From VXNF01 sp965116465 (GTDB lineage Bacteria > Actinomycetota > Acidimicrobiia > Acidimicrobiales > CATQHL01): 64,000 nucleotides of DNA. Made by a program: the position numbers and the translations under genes. The stretch spans positions 124,001-188,000 of the forward strand of contig OZ220687.1 of assembly GCA_965116465.1 (NCBI GenBank). The letters run 5' to 3'. Each line of letters opens with the position of its first letter. Within the stretch, counting starts at the first letter, position 1. Under the pieces are notes generated by a model, which was given only the letters and a program-made list of their open reading frames with translations, did no database searches and was not told where the DNA came from. Positions 51,192-58,952 of the stretch are shown here, one piece after another.

Positions 51192-51881
51192 TCAGCGGTT
51201 CCAGCTGTTCCAGCTGATCACGTCCTCGATCCCGCCCCGGTTGGCGGGTTTGAAGTCGGTGCCGATCGTGTAGGCGACGGGGATGAGCGCGAACTGGCGG
51301 ACCTGCTCATACGGGATGTCGAGGATCTCCGCCGCCTCCCGCTCGTGGGCCAGGTGCAGGGTGGTCCAGCAGGTGCCCAGACCGCGCTCACGGGCCGCCA
51401 GCATGAAGCTCCAGGCGGCCTGGATCACCGAGCCTCCCTCGGCGACGACATCGGTGGGACGCGCCGAGCGGGTGGCCACGCAGGGAACCAGCAGCACCGG
51501 GCTGCGGTGCATGTTCTGCGCCAGGTAAACCGCCGAATCGACGACCCGCCGCTGCTGGGCCATCCACGTCCGGTCTCGACCGGCGAAGGTTCCAGCGCCC
51601 GAGGAGCGGCCGCTCGCCGCCGCCCTGTCGGCGAGGTTCGGGCCGCTGATGTAGGCCTCGAACCCGCGCCGGTACAGCCCGGCGATTGCCTCGACCTTGT
51701 CGCGCTCGGTCACGAACACGAAATGCCAGGTCTGCATGTTGGAGGCGGTCGGGGCCTGCACCGCCAACTCGACGCACTCACGCAGCAGCGACACCGGCAC
51801 GGGCCGCTCGAAGTCCAGCCGCTTGCGCACCGCCCGAGTGGTCGACAACAACTCGTCGGTCGACAACCCCAGCCGCGTCAC
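51192..51881 (-). CDS. Nitroreductase-family FMN oxidoreductase (copy A)
   Basis: A 229-residue flavin reductase of the nitroreductase fold. TTRAVRKRLDFERPVPVSLL is the family N-terminus with the FMN phosphate Arg residues, QAPTASNMQTWHFVFV the second FMN-contact region, and LAARERGLGTCWTTLHLAHE the dimer-core region. It shares about the same layout with the 52115 gene 230 bp away, so the two are tandem paralogues. It lies upstream of paralogue 3 on the same strand, with 98 bp between. Confidence 0.9.
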   Translation of the reverse strand: MTRLGLSTDELLSTTRAVRKRLDFERPVPVSLLRECVELAVQAPTASNMQTWHFVFVTERDKVEAIAGLYRRGFEAYISGPNLADRAAASGRSSGAGTFAGRDRTWMAQQRRVVDSAVYLAQNMHRSPVLLVPCVATRSARPTDVVAEGGSVIQAAWSFMLAARERGLGTCWTTLHLAHEREAAEILDIPYEQVRQFALIPVAYTIGTDFKPANRGGIEDVISWNSWNR

Positions 51882-51941
51882 ACCACGAAGCGTACGCCCT
51901 CACCCGCCGCGGCCAACGAACCACCTCGCCCCCGTCTTGTC

Positions 51942-52022
51942 GATGAGCCCCCCACCGCCACTCCGCCGACGAGCCCCCCACCGCCATCCCGCCGACGAGC
52001 CCCCCACCACCGCCACTCCGCC
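51942..52022. repeat. Tandem repeat, three units of 26-29 bp
   Basis: Units start at 51942, 51968 and 51994 with the consensus GAYGAGCCCCCCACCGCCAY followed by TCCGCC; the third has a 3-base insertion. A fourth decayed unit merges with the palindromic repeat after it. Intergenic between the two nitroreductase genes. Confidence 0.8.
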
Positions 52023-52039
52023 GGCGAGCCTCCCGCACC

Positions 52040-52065
52040 GTCATTCCGGCGGAGGCCGGAATCCA
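52040..52065. repeat. Dispersed palindromic repeat, copy 2
   Basis: GTCATTCCGGCGGAGGCCGG followed by AATCCA, with the palindromic core ATTCCGGC...GCCGGAAT. Adjacent to the tandem repeat. Confidence 0.85.
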
Positions 52066-52114
52066 TACTCCAACCGCCGATTGGTCGCTGCGCACGACCG
52101 ACCGGGGACCCCCC

Positions 52115-52816
52115 CTAGGACGGCTCGTACAGACCCCCGAGGGTCGGCGGCATCGGCGCCGAGCGACTCCAGGTGTCGAAGCTCAGAACGCCGTCGACAT
52201 CACGAGCGGCCGGCTTGAACTCGGTTCCGATCGTGTAGGCCACCGGGATCATGGCGTACTGCCGCACCTCCCGGTAGGGAATGCCCAGGATCTCCGCCAC
52301 CTCCTCCTCCCACATGAGGTGGATGGTGGTCCAGCACGTGCCGAGGCCGCGCTCCCGTGCGGCCAGCATGAAGCTCCAGGCGGCCTGGACGACCGAACCG
52401 GCGCCTTCGATCACGTGGCGGGGGTCCTCCGGGCGCCCGGAGGCACACGGGATCAGCATCGCCGGGACGCGGTGCATGTTCTGCACCAGATGAATCCCCG
52501 AATCGATGACACGCTCCTGCTGCGCGCCCCAGGTGGGGTCGCGCTCCGCCCGCGCCCGGGAGGACTCGATGAACCTGCCCCGGTTCAGATCCGAGCCGCG
52601 CCGGTAGATGGCGGCCAAGGCCTCGATCTTGGAGCGCTCGGTCACGAACACGAAGTGCCAACTTTGGCCGTTGGAGGACGTGGGCGCCTGCACGGCGAAC
52701 CGGGCGCACTCCCGCAGCAGCGATTCCGGCACGGGGCGGTCGAAGTCCAGCCGCCTGCGCACCGCCCGGGTCGTGAGCAGCACCTCGTCCGCGCTGAGTC
52801 CAAGTGTGGTGGTCAT
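52115..52816 (-). CDS. Nitroreductase-family FMN oxidoreductase (copy B)
   Basis: A 233-residue paralogue of the neighbouring gene: TTRAVRRRLDFDRPVPESLL, QAPTSSNGQSWHFVFV and AARERGLGTCWTTIHLMWEE are nearly superimposable. The start is ATG 52816. A longer frame to 52924 would translate the palindromic repeat (SVIPAEAGIQ) and is rejected. The pair probably arose by local duplication, with repeats now lying around copy B. Substrate unknown. Confidence 0.9.
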   Translation of the reverse strand: MTTTLGLSADEVLLTTRAVRRRLDFDRPVPESLLRECARFAVQAPTSSNGQSWHFVFVTERSKIEALAAIYRRGSDLNRGRFIESSRARAERDPTWGAQQERVIDSGIHLVQNMHRVPAMLIPCASGRPEDPRHVIEGAGSVVQAAWSFMLAARERGLGTCWTTIHLMWEEEVAEILGIPYREVRQYAMIPVAYTIGTEFKPAARDVDGVLSFDTWSRSAPMPPTLGGLYEPS

Positions 52817-52850
52817 GCCCGCAGCGTACGCACGCGAGATTCCCGGGGGC

Positions 52851-52878
52851 TGGATTCCGGCCTCCGCCGGAATGACGG
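52851..52878. repeat. Dispersed palindromic repeat, copy 3
   Basis: TGGATTCCGGCCTCCGCCGG followed by AATGACGG, in opposite orientation to copy 2. A partial second copy of the tail (GGAATGACGGAGCGGGG) follows at 52890. Confidence 0.85.
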
Positions 52879-52936
52879 AGCGGGGTGCGGGAATGACGGA
52901 GCGGGGGCGGGTTGGCTGGAGCACCCCGCGCGCTGT

Positions 52937-54238
52937 TCAGGAGTTGGCCGTGACCACTTCGAGGACGTCGGCGAAGCGCTCCAGGGCGGCGGCCCGGCGG
53001 GTGGGCACGTGCTCGCTGGGCCAACCCTCGACGGCCTCGTAGCCCCGCAGCACGTGGCGGCTGATGGTGACCTTGTGCACCTCGTCCGCGCCGTCCACCA
53101 GCCGGGAGGCCCGGGCGTGGCGGTACATGCCCTCCAGCGGCAGGTCGGCGCTGTACCCCAGCGCCCCGTGCACCTGGATGGCCCGGTCGATGGCGTTGTA
53201 CAGCATCCGGGTGCCGTACACCTTGATCATGGCGATCTGGGTGCGAGAGGCCGAGGCGCCGTGGCGGTCCATGTGCCAGGCGGCCTGCATGCACAGCAGC
53301 TTCGTGGCCTCGATCTCCATCTTGGTCTCGGCGACCATGTCCTGGATCATCTGCTTGTCCGCCAGGAGCGAGCCGTGGGCGGACCGTGACAGCGCCCGCT
53401 CGCACATCATGTCGAAAGCCCGGCGGGCCTGGCCGATCCAGCGCATGGCGTGGTGGATGCGGCCCGGTCCCAGCCGCTTCTGCGCCAGCACGAAGCCGTC
53501 GCCCGGCTCGCCGATGATGTTCGTGGCCGGCACCCGCACGTTGTCGTAGACGATCTCGGCGTGGCCGCCGGGTCGGGGCGGCCCCTCGATGTGCGGCTCG
53601 CCCATGTTGGGGATGTCCCGGACGAGCTGCACGCCGGGCGTGTCGGTCGGCACCAGGATCATCGAGCAGCCCTGGTAGGGATGCACGTCGGGGTTGGTCA
53701 CCACCATGACGATCAGGAAGTCGGCCACCGAACCGTTGGTGGTGAACCACTTGTGGCCCGAGACGACGTACTCGTCGCCGTCCAGCGTCGCCCGGGTGCG
53801 GATCAGCCGGGGATCCGAGCCGGCCACGTCGGGTTCGGTCATCGAGAATGCACTGCGCATCTCGCCGGCCAGCAGCGGCTCCAGCCATCGGCGCCGCAAC
53901 TCGGCACTGGCGCCGATGGCCAGCAGTTCGGCGTTGCCGGAGTCCGGGGCGTTGTTGCCGAAGATCATGGGGGCGAACTCGCAGCGCCCCAGGATCTCGT
54001 GCATGAGGGCCAGGCGCACCTGGCCCCACCCTTGGCCGCCCAGGTCGGGGCCCAGGTGGCAGGCCCAGAGTCCCTGCTGCTTCACCTGCTCCTTCAGGGG
54101 GTCGGCGAGCGTCCGCCACTGCTCGGGCGTGCAGTCACCGGCGATCGCTTCCAGCGGCAGGATCTCGGCGTCCAGGAACTCCCGCATCCAGTCCAGCTTC
54201 GGCTGGAAGTCCTCATCGGTGGCGAAATCCCAGGCCAT
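52937..54238 (-). CDS. Acyl-CoA dehydrogenase
   Basis: FAD enzyme of 433 residues oxidising an acyl-CoA to the enoyl-CoA. ATG 54238 gives MAWDFATDEDFQPKLDWMRE; the upstream in-frame extension is not family-like. FSMTEPDVAGSDPRLIRTRA and GHKWFTTNGSVADFLIVM are the FAD and acyl contact strands, and QVHGALGYSADLPLEGMYRH is the C-terminal FAD loop. It resembles the ACAD10/11-like actinobacterial branch. Substrate cannot be given. Divergent from the DinB-like gene across a 277-bp region in which I see no named element. Confidence 0.92.
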   Translation of the reverse strand: MAWDFATDEDFQPKLDWMREFLDAEILPLEAIAGDCTPEQWRTLADPLKEQVKQQGLWACHLGPDLGGQGWGQVRLALMHEILGRCEFAPMIFGNNAPDSGNAELLAIGASAELRRRWLEPLLAGEMRSAFSMTEPDVAGSDPRLIRTRATLDGDEYVVSGHKWFTTNGSVADFLIVMVVTNPDVHPYQGCSMILVPTDTPGVQLVRDIPNMGEPHIEGPPRPGGHAEIVYDNVRVPATNIIGEPGDGFVLAQKRLGPGRIHHAMRWIGQARRAFDMMCERALSRSAHGSLLADKQMIQDMVAETKMEIEATKLLCMQAAWHMDRHGASASRTQIAMIKVYGTRMLYNAIDRAIQVHGALGYSADLPLEGMYRHARASRLVDGADEVHKVTISRHVLRGYEAVEGWPSEHVPTRRAAALERFADVLEVVTANS

Positions 54239-54515
54239 GTTCTCCTCCAGGCGAGTCGGTGTCGTCAGGCTAGGAGACCGTCGACCGGTTCTGCGGAGCG
54301 TCTCCCTCGTCGTTCCGGCGCAGAGCCTCTCCCGGACTCGATCCGGGGCCGGAACCCACCTACCGGCGGCACCGTCAGCACCTTCGTAGATGCCGGCACA
54401 GTCCTGGATGGCCACCCCTCCGGCGCACGCGGGGACTCACGCGCCCGGGGGGCGTCGGAGGATCCGGGGAGCCCGCAGTAGCGTGGCCGGCACTGCAGCA
54501 GGCCGGGGAGGTGCC

Positions 54516-55343
54516 ATGGTCACCGTCGACAGGGACAGCGCCGTCGCCGCTTTGGCGGCCGAGTGGGAGGCCATCGCCGGACTGTGCGCGACGCTCAGCG
54601 ACACGGAGTGGGCGGCGCCCACCGACTGCCCCGGCTGGAGCGTGCAGGACAACGTCAGCCACATCATCGGCACCGAGCGGATGCTGCTCGGGGATCCGGC
54701 GCCGGAGATCGACGTCGGCGATGTGCCGCACGTGCACAACGAGATCGGGCGGATCAACGAGCTGTGGATCGCGGCGCGCCGCCCGTGGTCACCGTCCGCC
54801 GTTCTGGAGGAGTTCGGCGAGGTCAGCGCGGCCCGCCTGGAGGCCCTCGCCGCCATGACGCAGGCCGACTTCGACGCCGAGTCCTGGACGCCCGCCGGCA
54901 CCGACACCTACGGGCGGTTCATGCGGATCAGGGCACTGGACTGCTGGGTGCACGAGCAGGACATCCGCGGCGCCGTGGGCCGGCCGGGCCACGTGAGCGG
55001 CCCGGTGGTGGAGATGGTCCTCGACGAGTTCGCCTTCGCGGTGGGGTTCGCGGTCGCCAAGCTGGGCCGGGCGCCTGAGGGGGCTCGGGTACTGGTCGAG
55101 CTGACCGGCCCCGCGGCCCGCGACTGGCGGGTGCAGGTCGCCGAGCGCCGCGGCCGGCTGGTGGAGAGCTTCGACGGCGACGCCGGGCCCACGATCACCC
55201 TGCGCACCGACGCCCACACCTACACACGCCTGGCCGGCGGCCGCATCGCCGGCGACGCGGCTCTCGGCGCCGGCCTCGTCAGCGTGGCGGGCGATCTGGA
55301 GGCAGGCGAGCGGATCCTCGCCGGCCTCGGCTACATGCCCTGA
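54516..55343 (+). CDS. DinB-like / mycothiol-dependent maleylpyruvate isomerase N-domain protein (TIGR03083-type)
   Basis: A 275-residue protein. The first helix bundle (AALAAEWEAIAGLCATL, PTDCPGWSVQDNVSHIIGTE) has the CPGWSVxDxVxHI pattern with a metal His, and a second site DCWVHEQDIRGAVG near residue 150. The C-terminal 90 residues form a sterol-carrier-like beta domain (VLVELTGPAARDWRVQV). Actinobacterial relatives use mycothiol in isomerase or transferase reactions, and the substrate is not predictable. GGAG lies before ATG 54516. Confidence 0.82.
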   Translation: MVTVDRDSAVAALAAEWEAIAGLCATLSDTEWAAPTDCPGWSVQDNVSHIIGTERMLLGDPAPEIDVGDVPHVHNEIGRINELWIAARRPWSPSAVLEEFGEVSAARLEALAAMTQADFDAESWTPAGTDTYGRFMRIRALDCWVHEQDIRGAVGRPGHVSGPVVEMVLDEFAFAVGFAVAKLGRAPEGARVLVELTGPAARDWRVQVAERRGRLVESFDGDAGPTITLRTDAHTYTRLAGGRIAGDAALGAGLVSVAGDLEAGERILAGLGYMP

Positions 55344-55362
55344 CAACTGTCGCCGGAGTCCT

Positions 55363-55420
55363 TGGATTCCGGCCTTCGCCGGAATGACGGGGTGAGAGCC
55401 GGAATGACGGGGTGAGAGCC
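55363..55420. repeat. Dispersed palindromic repeat, copy 4, with duplicated tail
   Basis: TGGATTCCGGCCTTCGCCGG followed by AATGACGG (55363-55390). The last 20 bases GGAATGACGGGGTGAGAGCC occur twice in direct tandem (55381-55400 and 55401-55420). It lies between the DinB-like gene and the Rieske gene. Confidence 0.85.
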
Positions 55421-55462
55421 GCGGCGTGGCGAGGAAAGGTCGGTGTCTCTGAGGAGTTCGCG

Positions 55463-56467
55463 CTAGTCGCCGGCCAGCAGGGCGGCGAAGCGGCGGCGCC
55501 ACTCCACCGACGGCTTGTCGGACTGCACACTGACGGTCCCGGCCAGGTCGAGGGGCAACACGCCGTCGAGGCGCTCGAGCATCGCCTTGTCCTCGGCCCC
55601 GATGGCCAGGTCGAAGCGCAGCACCTCGTCGGACGGCACCGAGAAGTCGTCGTTGCGCCACACCACGAAGATGAAGTACGAGGTGACGTCGTCGATGGGG
55701 GTCGACAGCAGCAGCAGGATGTGCTCGAGGCCTGTCTCGTACGCGATGGTGCTGCGGCAGGCGAACGGGAGGGCGAACCCGCTGGACATCCTGCGAGCTA
55801 CCGCCCCTGCGCTCTGCACGCCGGAGGTGGCCGCGGCGATCTCGGGATTGCTGACCGTCACGTCGTAGGCGTAGCCGAAGAAGCTGTCGTCCAGCTGCTC
55901 CAACTCGAGCCGCGGAACCACCTCGTCGGTCTCGCCGCCGATTGTGCCGGCGTGCACGAACGGGAAGTGGGTGATGTCCAGGAAGTTGTCGACCATGCGG
56001 GTGGTCGACGTCGCCCAGACCTGCACATCGGGGTTGATGCGGCGGAACGCCGGATCGTCCTCCTGGATGATCTTGGGGATGTCCTCGCGCGGAACCCCCG
56101 GGCAGATCCACACGAGTCCGTAGCGCTCCTGCACTCCCACCGGATCCAGGTGGGCTCGGGGCGGGACGGGCACGCCCGGCTGCGCGGACGGGACCAGCAC
56201 GCACCGGCCCCCGGAGCCGAAGCGCCAGCCGTGGTAGCAGCACTGCAGGCAGCCGTCTATGACCGTGCCCGCCGACAGGGGTGCCTCGCGATGCGGGCAG
56301 CGATCGGCCGATGCCACCAGCGCCCCGTCCGGGTCGCGCCAGACGACGTACGACCTCCCCAGCACGCGAACCCCCAGCGGCCCCGGGGCGACGTCGGTGG
56401 TGCGGGCCACCGCGTACCACGAGTCCGCCAGGACGGGATTCTCGGAGAAGACGTGCGTCGTACCCAT
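55463..56467 (-). CDS. Rieske non-haem iron oxygenase, alpha subunit (VanA-like)
   Basis: An aromatic or O-demethylating oxygenase component of 334 residues. The Rieske [2Fe-2S] ligands are Cys57 and His59 (CPH) and Cys76 and His79 (CCYH). The catalytic iron site is in DNFLDITHFPFVHAGTIG with two His and Asp. The short single-subunit form matches VanA and related demethylases. No reductase partner is encoded next to it; the OYE-type or ferredoxin genes are distant. It lies in the catabolic segment beside two VOC genes on the other strand. Confidence 0.92.
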   Translation of the reverse strand: MGTTHVFSENPVLADSWYAVARTTDVAPGPLGVRVLGRSYVVWRDPDGALVASADRCPHREAPLSAGTVIDGCLQCCYHGWRFGSGGRCVLVPSAQPGVPVPPRAHLDPVGVQERYGLVWICPGVPREDIPKIIQEDDPAFRRINPDVQVWATSTTRMVDNFLDITHFPFVHAGTIGGETDEVVPRLELEQLDDSFFGYAYDVTVSNPEIAAATSGVQSAGAVARRMSSGFALPFACRSTIAYETGLEHILLLLSTPIDDVTSYFIFVVWRNDDFSVPSDEVLRFDLAIGAEDKAMLERLDGVLPLDLAGTVSVQSDKPSVEWRRRFAALLAGD

Positions 56468-56663
56468 GGCGCCTCGATGGTCCGCCGTTGCTGTCGGCCC
56501 AAAACCTTACGCCACCAGCGGCAAGAGGCGTAGCGTTGCCCACCCCGGCCCGCCTGTCCACCCCACCGATCCTGCCTCTGGGGGGACCGTGGGAACGGTC
56601 GCGCTGCTAGTTTGACGGCGACCGCGCGCGCCGGCCGAACACGACGACCTGGAAGGTGCTCCA

Positions 56664-57152
56664 ATGGGATACCCGAACACGCTGATCTTCGTCGATTTCC
56701 CCAGTGACGACCCCGAGGCCTCCGCCCGCTTCTACGAGGAGGTCTTCGGTTGGGAGGTCGAGGGGCGACCGGCCGGCGTCTTCCACCGGATCGTCCCGGG
56801 CGACGAGTTCCTCAAGGACGGCGAGCCCTCGGGCGTCGGGAACCTGCACATGGGCATCCACAACGTGGCCAACGCCCGCCCGCACCCGAATCCGGACGGG
56901 GTCGAGCCGCGCACGCTCCGCACCGAGGGCCGCTGCCAGCGCATGTGGATCCTGGTCAGCCCCGACGACAGCGCCGACCGGATCCTCGACACCGCCCTGA
57001 GCCTCGGCGCCACCGAGCTGTGGCGCAACCACTACTGGGCGGAGTTCAACGGCTTCAACTGCGCCTTCGAGGATCCGTGGGGCAACACGTTCATCCTGTG
57101 GACCCAGGGCGGCGACGACCCGCAGATTCCCGGGGGCTGGACCGACGAGTAG
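56664..57152 (+). CDS. VOC (glyoxalase/bleomycin-resistance) family protein, copy 1
   Basis: A 162-residue protein with the paired beta-alpha-beta-beta-beta modules of the vicinal oxygen chelate fold. It opens with PNTLIFVDFPSDDPEASARF and YEEVFGWEV, and ends with FNCAFEDPWGNTFILWTQGG, where Glu and a preceding His would bind metal. Starts at ATG 56664 after a GGAAGG site. It is followed after 54 bp by a second VOC gene, and both may belong to a ring-processing pathway with the Rieske gene (inference). Confidence 0.88.
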   Translation: MGYPNTLIFVDFPSDDPEASARFYEEVFGWEVEGRPAGVFHRIVPGDEFLKDGEPSGVGNLHMGIHNVANARPHPNPDGVEPRTLRTEGRCQRMWILVSPDDSADRILDTALSLGATELWRNHYWAEFNGFNCAFEDPWGNTFILWTQGGDDPQIPGGWTDE

Positions 57153-57206
57153 GCGCCGGCCGCCCGGGGCCCACGCCACGACCCTACGAGCGAGGGAGGA
57201 GAACCG

Positions 57207-57764
57207 ATGAGCGAGGAGCAGTCAGGGTTCGCCCGCGGCGCCGCCGAGACCCGCGCCGCCACCGGTATGACCGGCACAGTGGACGCGGCCACGCGCCAGG
57301 ACGTCTACTCCGACCATCCCACAATGCCGCGCTGGACCCACGTGGCCCTGCCGTGCGCCGACATCGACGCCTCCATCGACTTCTACACCACCTTCACGCC
57401 GATGGAGTTGCTGGACAAGCGCACCGACGCCCTGGGGCACGGCGCCTGGCTGGGGCATCCCGACCAGGCCGAGCGGCCGTTCATCCTGGTGCTGATCGAG
57501 TTCTTCGCCAGCAGCGGCCAGGAGGGCCTCGGGCTGCTGAAACCCTTCGCCCACCTCGGCATCGAACTCCCCAGCCTCGAGGCCGTCGACGAGATCGCCC
57601 GCCGCGGCGAGGAAGCAGGCTGCTTGAACATGTCCCCGACCGAGATGCCCCCGCCCGTCGGCTACATCTGCGCCCTCAACGACCCCGACGGCAACGTCAT
57701 CGAGTACTCCTACGACCAGGGCGTCTACTCCACCGCCAAGACCGTCTGGGGCAACGGCGACTGA
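57207..57764 (+). CDS. VOC family protein, copy 2
   Basis: A 185-residue VOC protein with a 40-residue unstructured front. The metal-site pattern is WTHVALPCADIDASIDFYTT (His) with YICALNDPDGNVIEYSYD (Glu) at the other end. AGGGAGGAG lies ahead of ATG 57207. The stop is 44 bp from the convergent end of the candidate selenoprotein gene. It differs clearly from copy 1, so they are not a recent duplication. Confidence 0.88.
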   Translation: MSEEQSGFARGAAETRAATGMTGTVDAATRQDVYSDHPTMPRWTHVALPCADIDASIDFYTTFTPMELLDKRTDALGHGAWLGHPDQAERPFILVLIEFFASSGQEGLGLLKPFAHLGIELPSLEAVDEIARRGEEAGCLNMSPTEMPPPVGYICALNDPDGNVIEYSYDQGVYSTAKTVWGNGD

Positions 57765-57807
57765 CGCCACCGCAATCGTGCTCCACGGGAACCGCCCGTC
57801 GGAGCGG

Positions 57808-58776
57808 TCAGAACAGCAGGTCGAGCAGCTCGTTGACCAGGTCGCTCTCGAACTGGACGGCGCCGAGAATGCGCCGGCCGGTGCTGTCGAGCAGCCAGAA
57901 GCTGGACCAGGCGGGCGCCGGGAAGTGGTAGTAGTTCGTCGGCAGCGGCGAGTCGCTCAACAGCATCGTGAAGCTGATCCCGTAGGTGTCGACGAATTCC
58001 TGGTTTGCCGCCAGGTCGCCCGTCGAGCCGATGCCGACGACCCGGAGCCGGTGGGAGTTCTCTCGAGCGAACTGCTCGATGGCCGGAGCATGGCTCTGGC
58101 AGGTGCCTCAATAGGGGCTCCACAGCCAGAACAGCAGCGGCGTCCCGCCGGTCACCACCGAGCGGATGTTCACCGTCTCGCCGCTGTGCACGTCGGTCAT
58201 GTCGAAGTCGAGCAGGTCCTCGGAGAGCTGCGCCACACCCAGGTCGCTCCCTGAGGGACCGGCGGGGAGCGTCACGACGACCGCTGAGCTGATCAGCCAG
58301 CGGCCCACCTCTGCATCAGGGGGAAAGAACCGCTGCGCCGGCAGGAGCCGCTCGCCCCAGGTCTCACCGGGAAGGCGCTTCTGCAAGGCGAACTCGATGC
58401 GATCATTGGCCAACAGCCGCACCACCACGCGCACTTCCGCCGCCACGTAGGCGGAGGGGGTGCCGGCCTCGGCGGTGATGGTCAAACCGGAACTGGCGAA
58501 CCAGACGTCGACCTCCACGCCCGGAGGCAGGAATCGCCGCGGCGGCTCAGCCGACTCGCTCCACGGCTGACCCGCCTCGCGGAACTGCATGACGAACTCG
58601 ACCTGACCGTCCTCGTGGCGCTGCGCCAGGATGCGGGCCTCGAGTTCGTTCTCGGCGGGCTGCTCGGTCGCCTCCTGGGCGCCGGCGGCGGCGGGCACGC
58701 CCGCCACGCCCAGCCAAGCCAGCAGGCCCACCAGGACGGCGCGCCGGAGCCTCCCCCGAAGCGAGCCGGAACTCAC
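57808..58776 (-). CDS. Exported TlpA/DsbE-like thioredoxin-fold protein with in-frame TGA at the active-site Cys (candidate selenoprotein)
   Basis: A 322-codon gene from GTG 58776. Signal peptide (RRAVLVGLLAWLGVAGVPAAAGA); two modules (AQRHEDGQVEFVMQFRE, then VRLLANDRIEFALQKRLP ... GERLLPAQRFFP ... GRWLISSA) like those in the RCC1-HELAH proteins; then a redoxin domain. At codon 223 (58110-58108) is TGA, in PLLFWLWSPY-TGA-GTCQSHAP, exactly where TlpA/MPT53-type proteins have the first Cys of CxxC. The next 99 codons continue in frame as thioredoxin fold (RVVGIGSTGDLAANQEFVDT; FWLLDSTGRRILGAV) to a TGA at 57810-57808. Selenocysteine is likely. Alternatives are a nonsense mutation or a sequencing error. 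Confidence 0.7.
58082..58100 (-). promoter_or_regulatory. Hairpins just after the in-frame TGA (possible SECIS)
   Basis: Two exclusive hairpins can form. One is GCC-A-GAGC/CAT/GCTC-C-GGC at 58082-58100. The other is TGCTC/GAGCA with the 8-base loop CGGCCATC (58073-58090), whose loop has a G at position 2 and starts 22 bases after the TGA, within the range described for bacterial SECIS. Energy was not computed. Confidence 0.35.
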
Positions 58777-58943
58777 GTCGAATTCGCCGGAAACTGCGTC
58801 ACCACCGCCGGAGCGTACGGCACCGGCGTCGCCGGAGCGGTGATCCGGGCGCTCATCAGACCATCGGGATTGGCCACCTCGGGCAGGCCGGAGCGGGCCA
58901 TGGTGTGGGTCTTCTTCAGTTCCGGGTATGGGGAGTCGGCCAC
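58773..58943 (-). CDS. Small ORF between dehydrogenase and candidate selenoprotein
   Basis: A 56-residue ORF from GTG 58943 to TGA 58773. It starts 9 bp after the MDR dehydrogenase stop, with GAGGG close by, and its stop overlaps the GTG of the TlpA-like gene (GTGA). Sequence: VADSPYPELKKTHTMARSG, then LPEVANPDGLM and a Pro-rich end RITAPATPVPYAPAVVTQFP. The end faintly recalls the C-terminus of ketoacid dehydrogenase E1-beta chains, so it may be a gene remnant. Tight packing argues it is translated. Confidence 0.4.
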   Translation of the reverse strand: MADSPYPELKKTHTMARSGLPEVANPDGLMSARITAPATPVPYAPAVVTQFPANST

Positions 58944-58952
58944 GGCCAGCCC

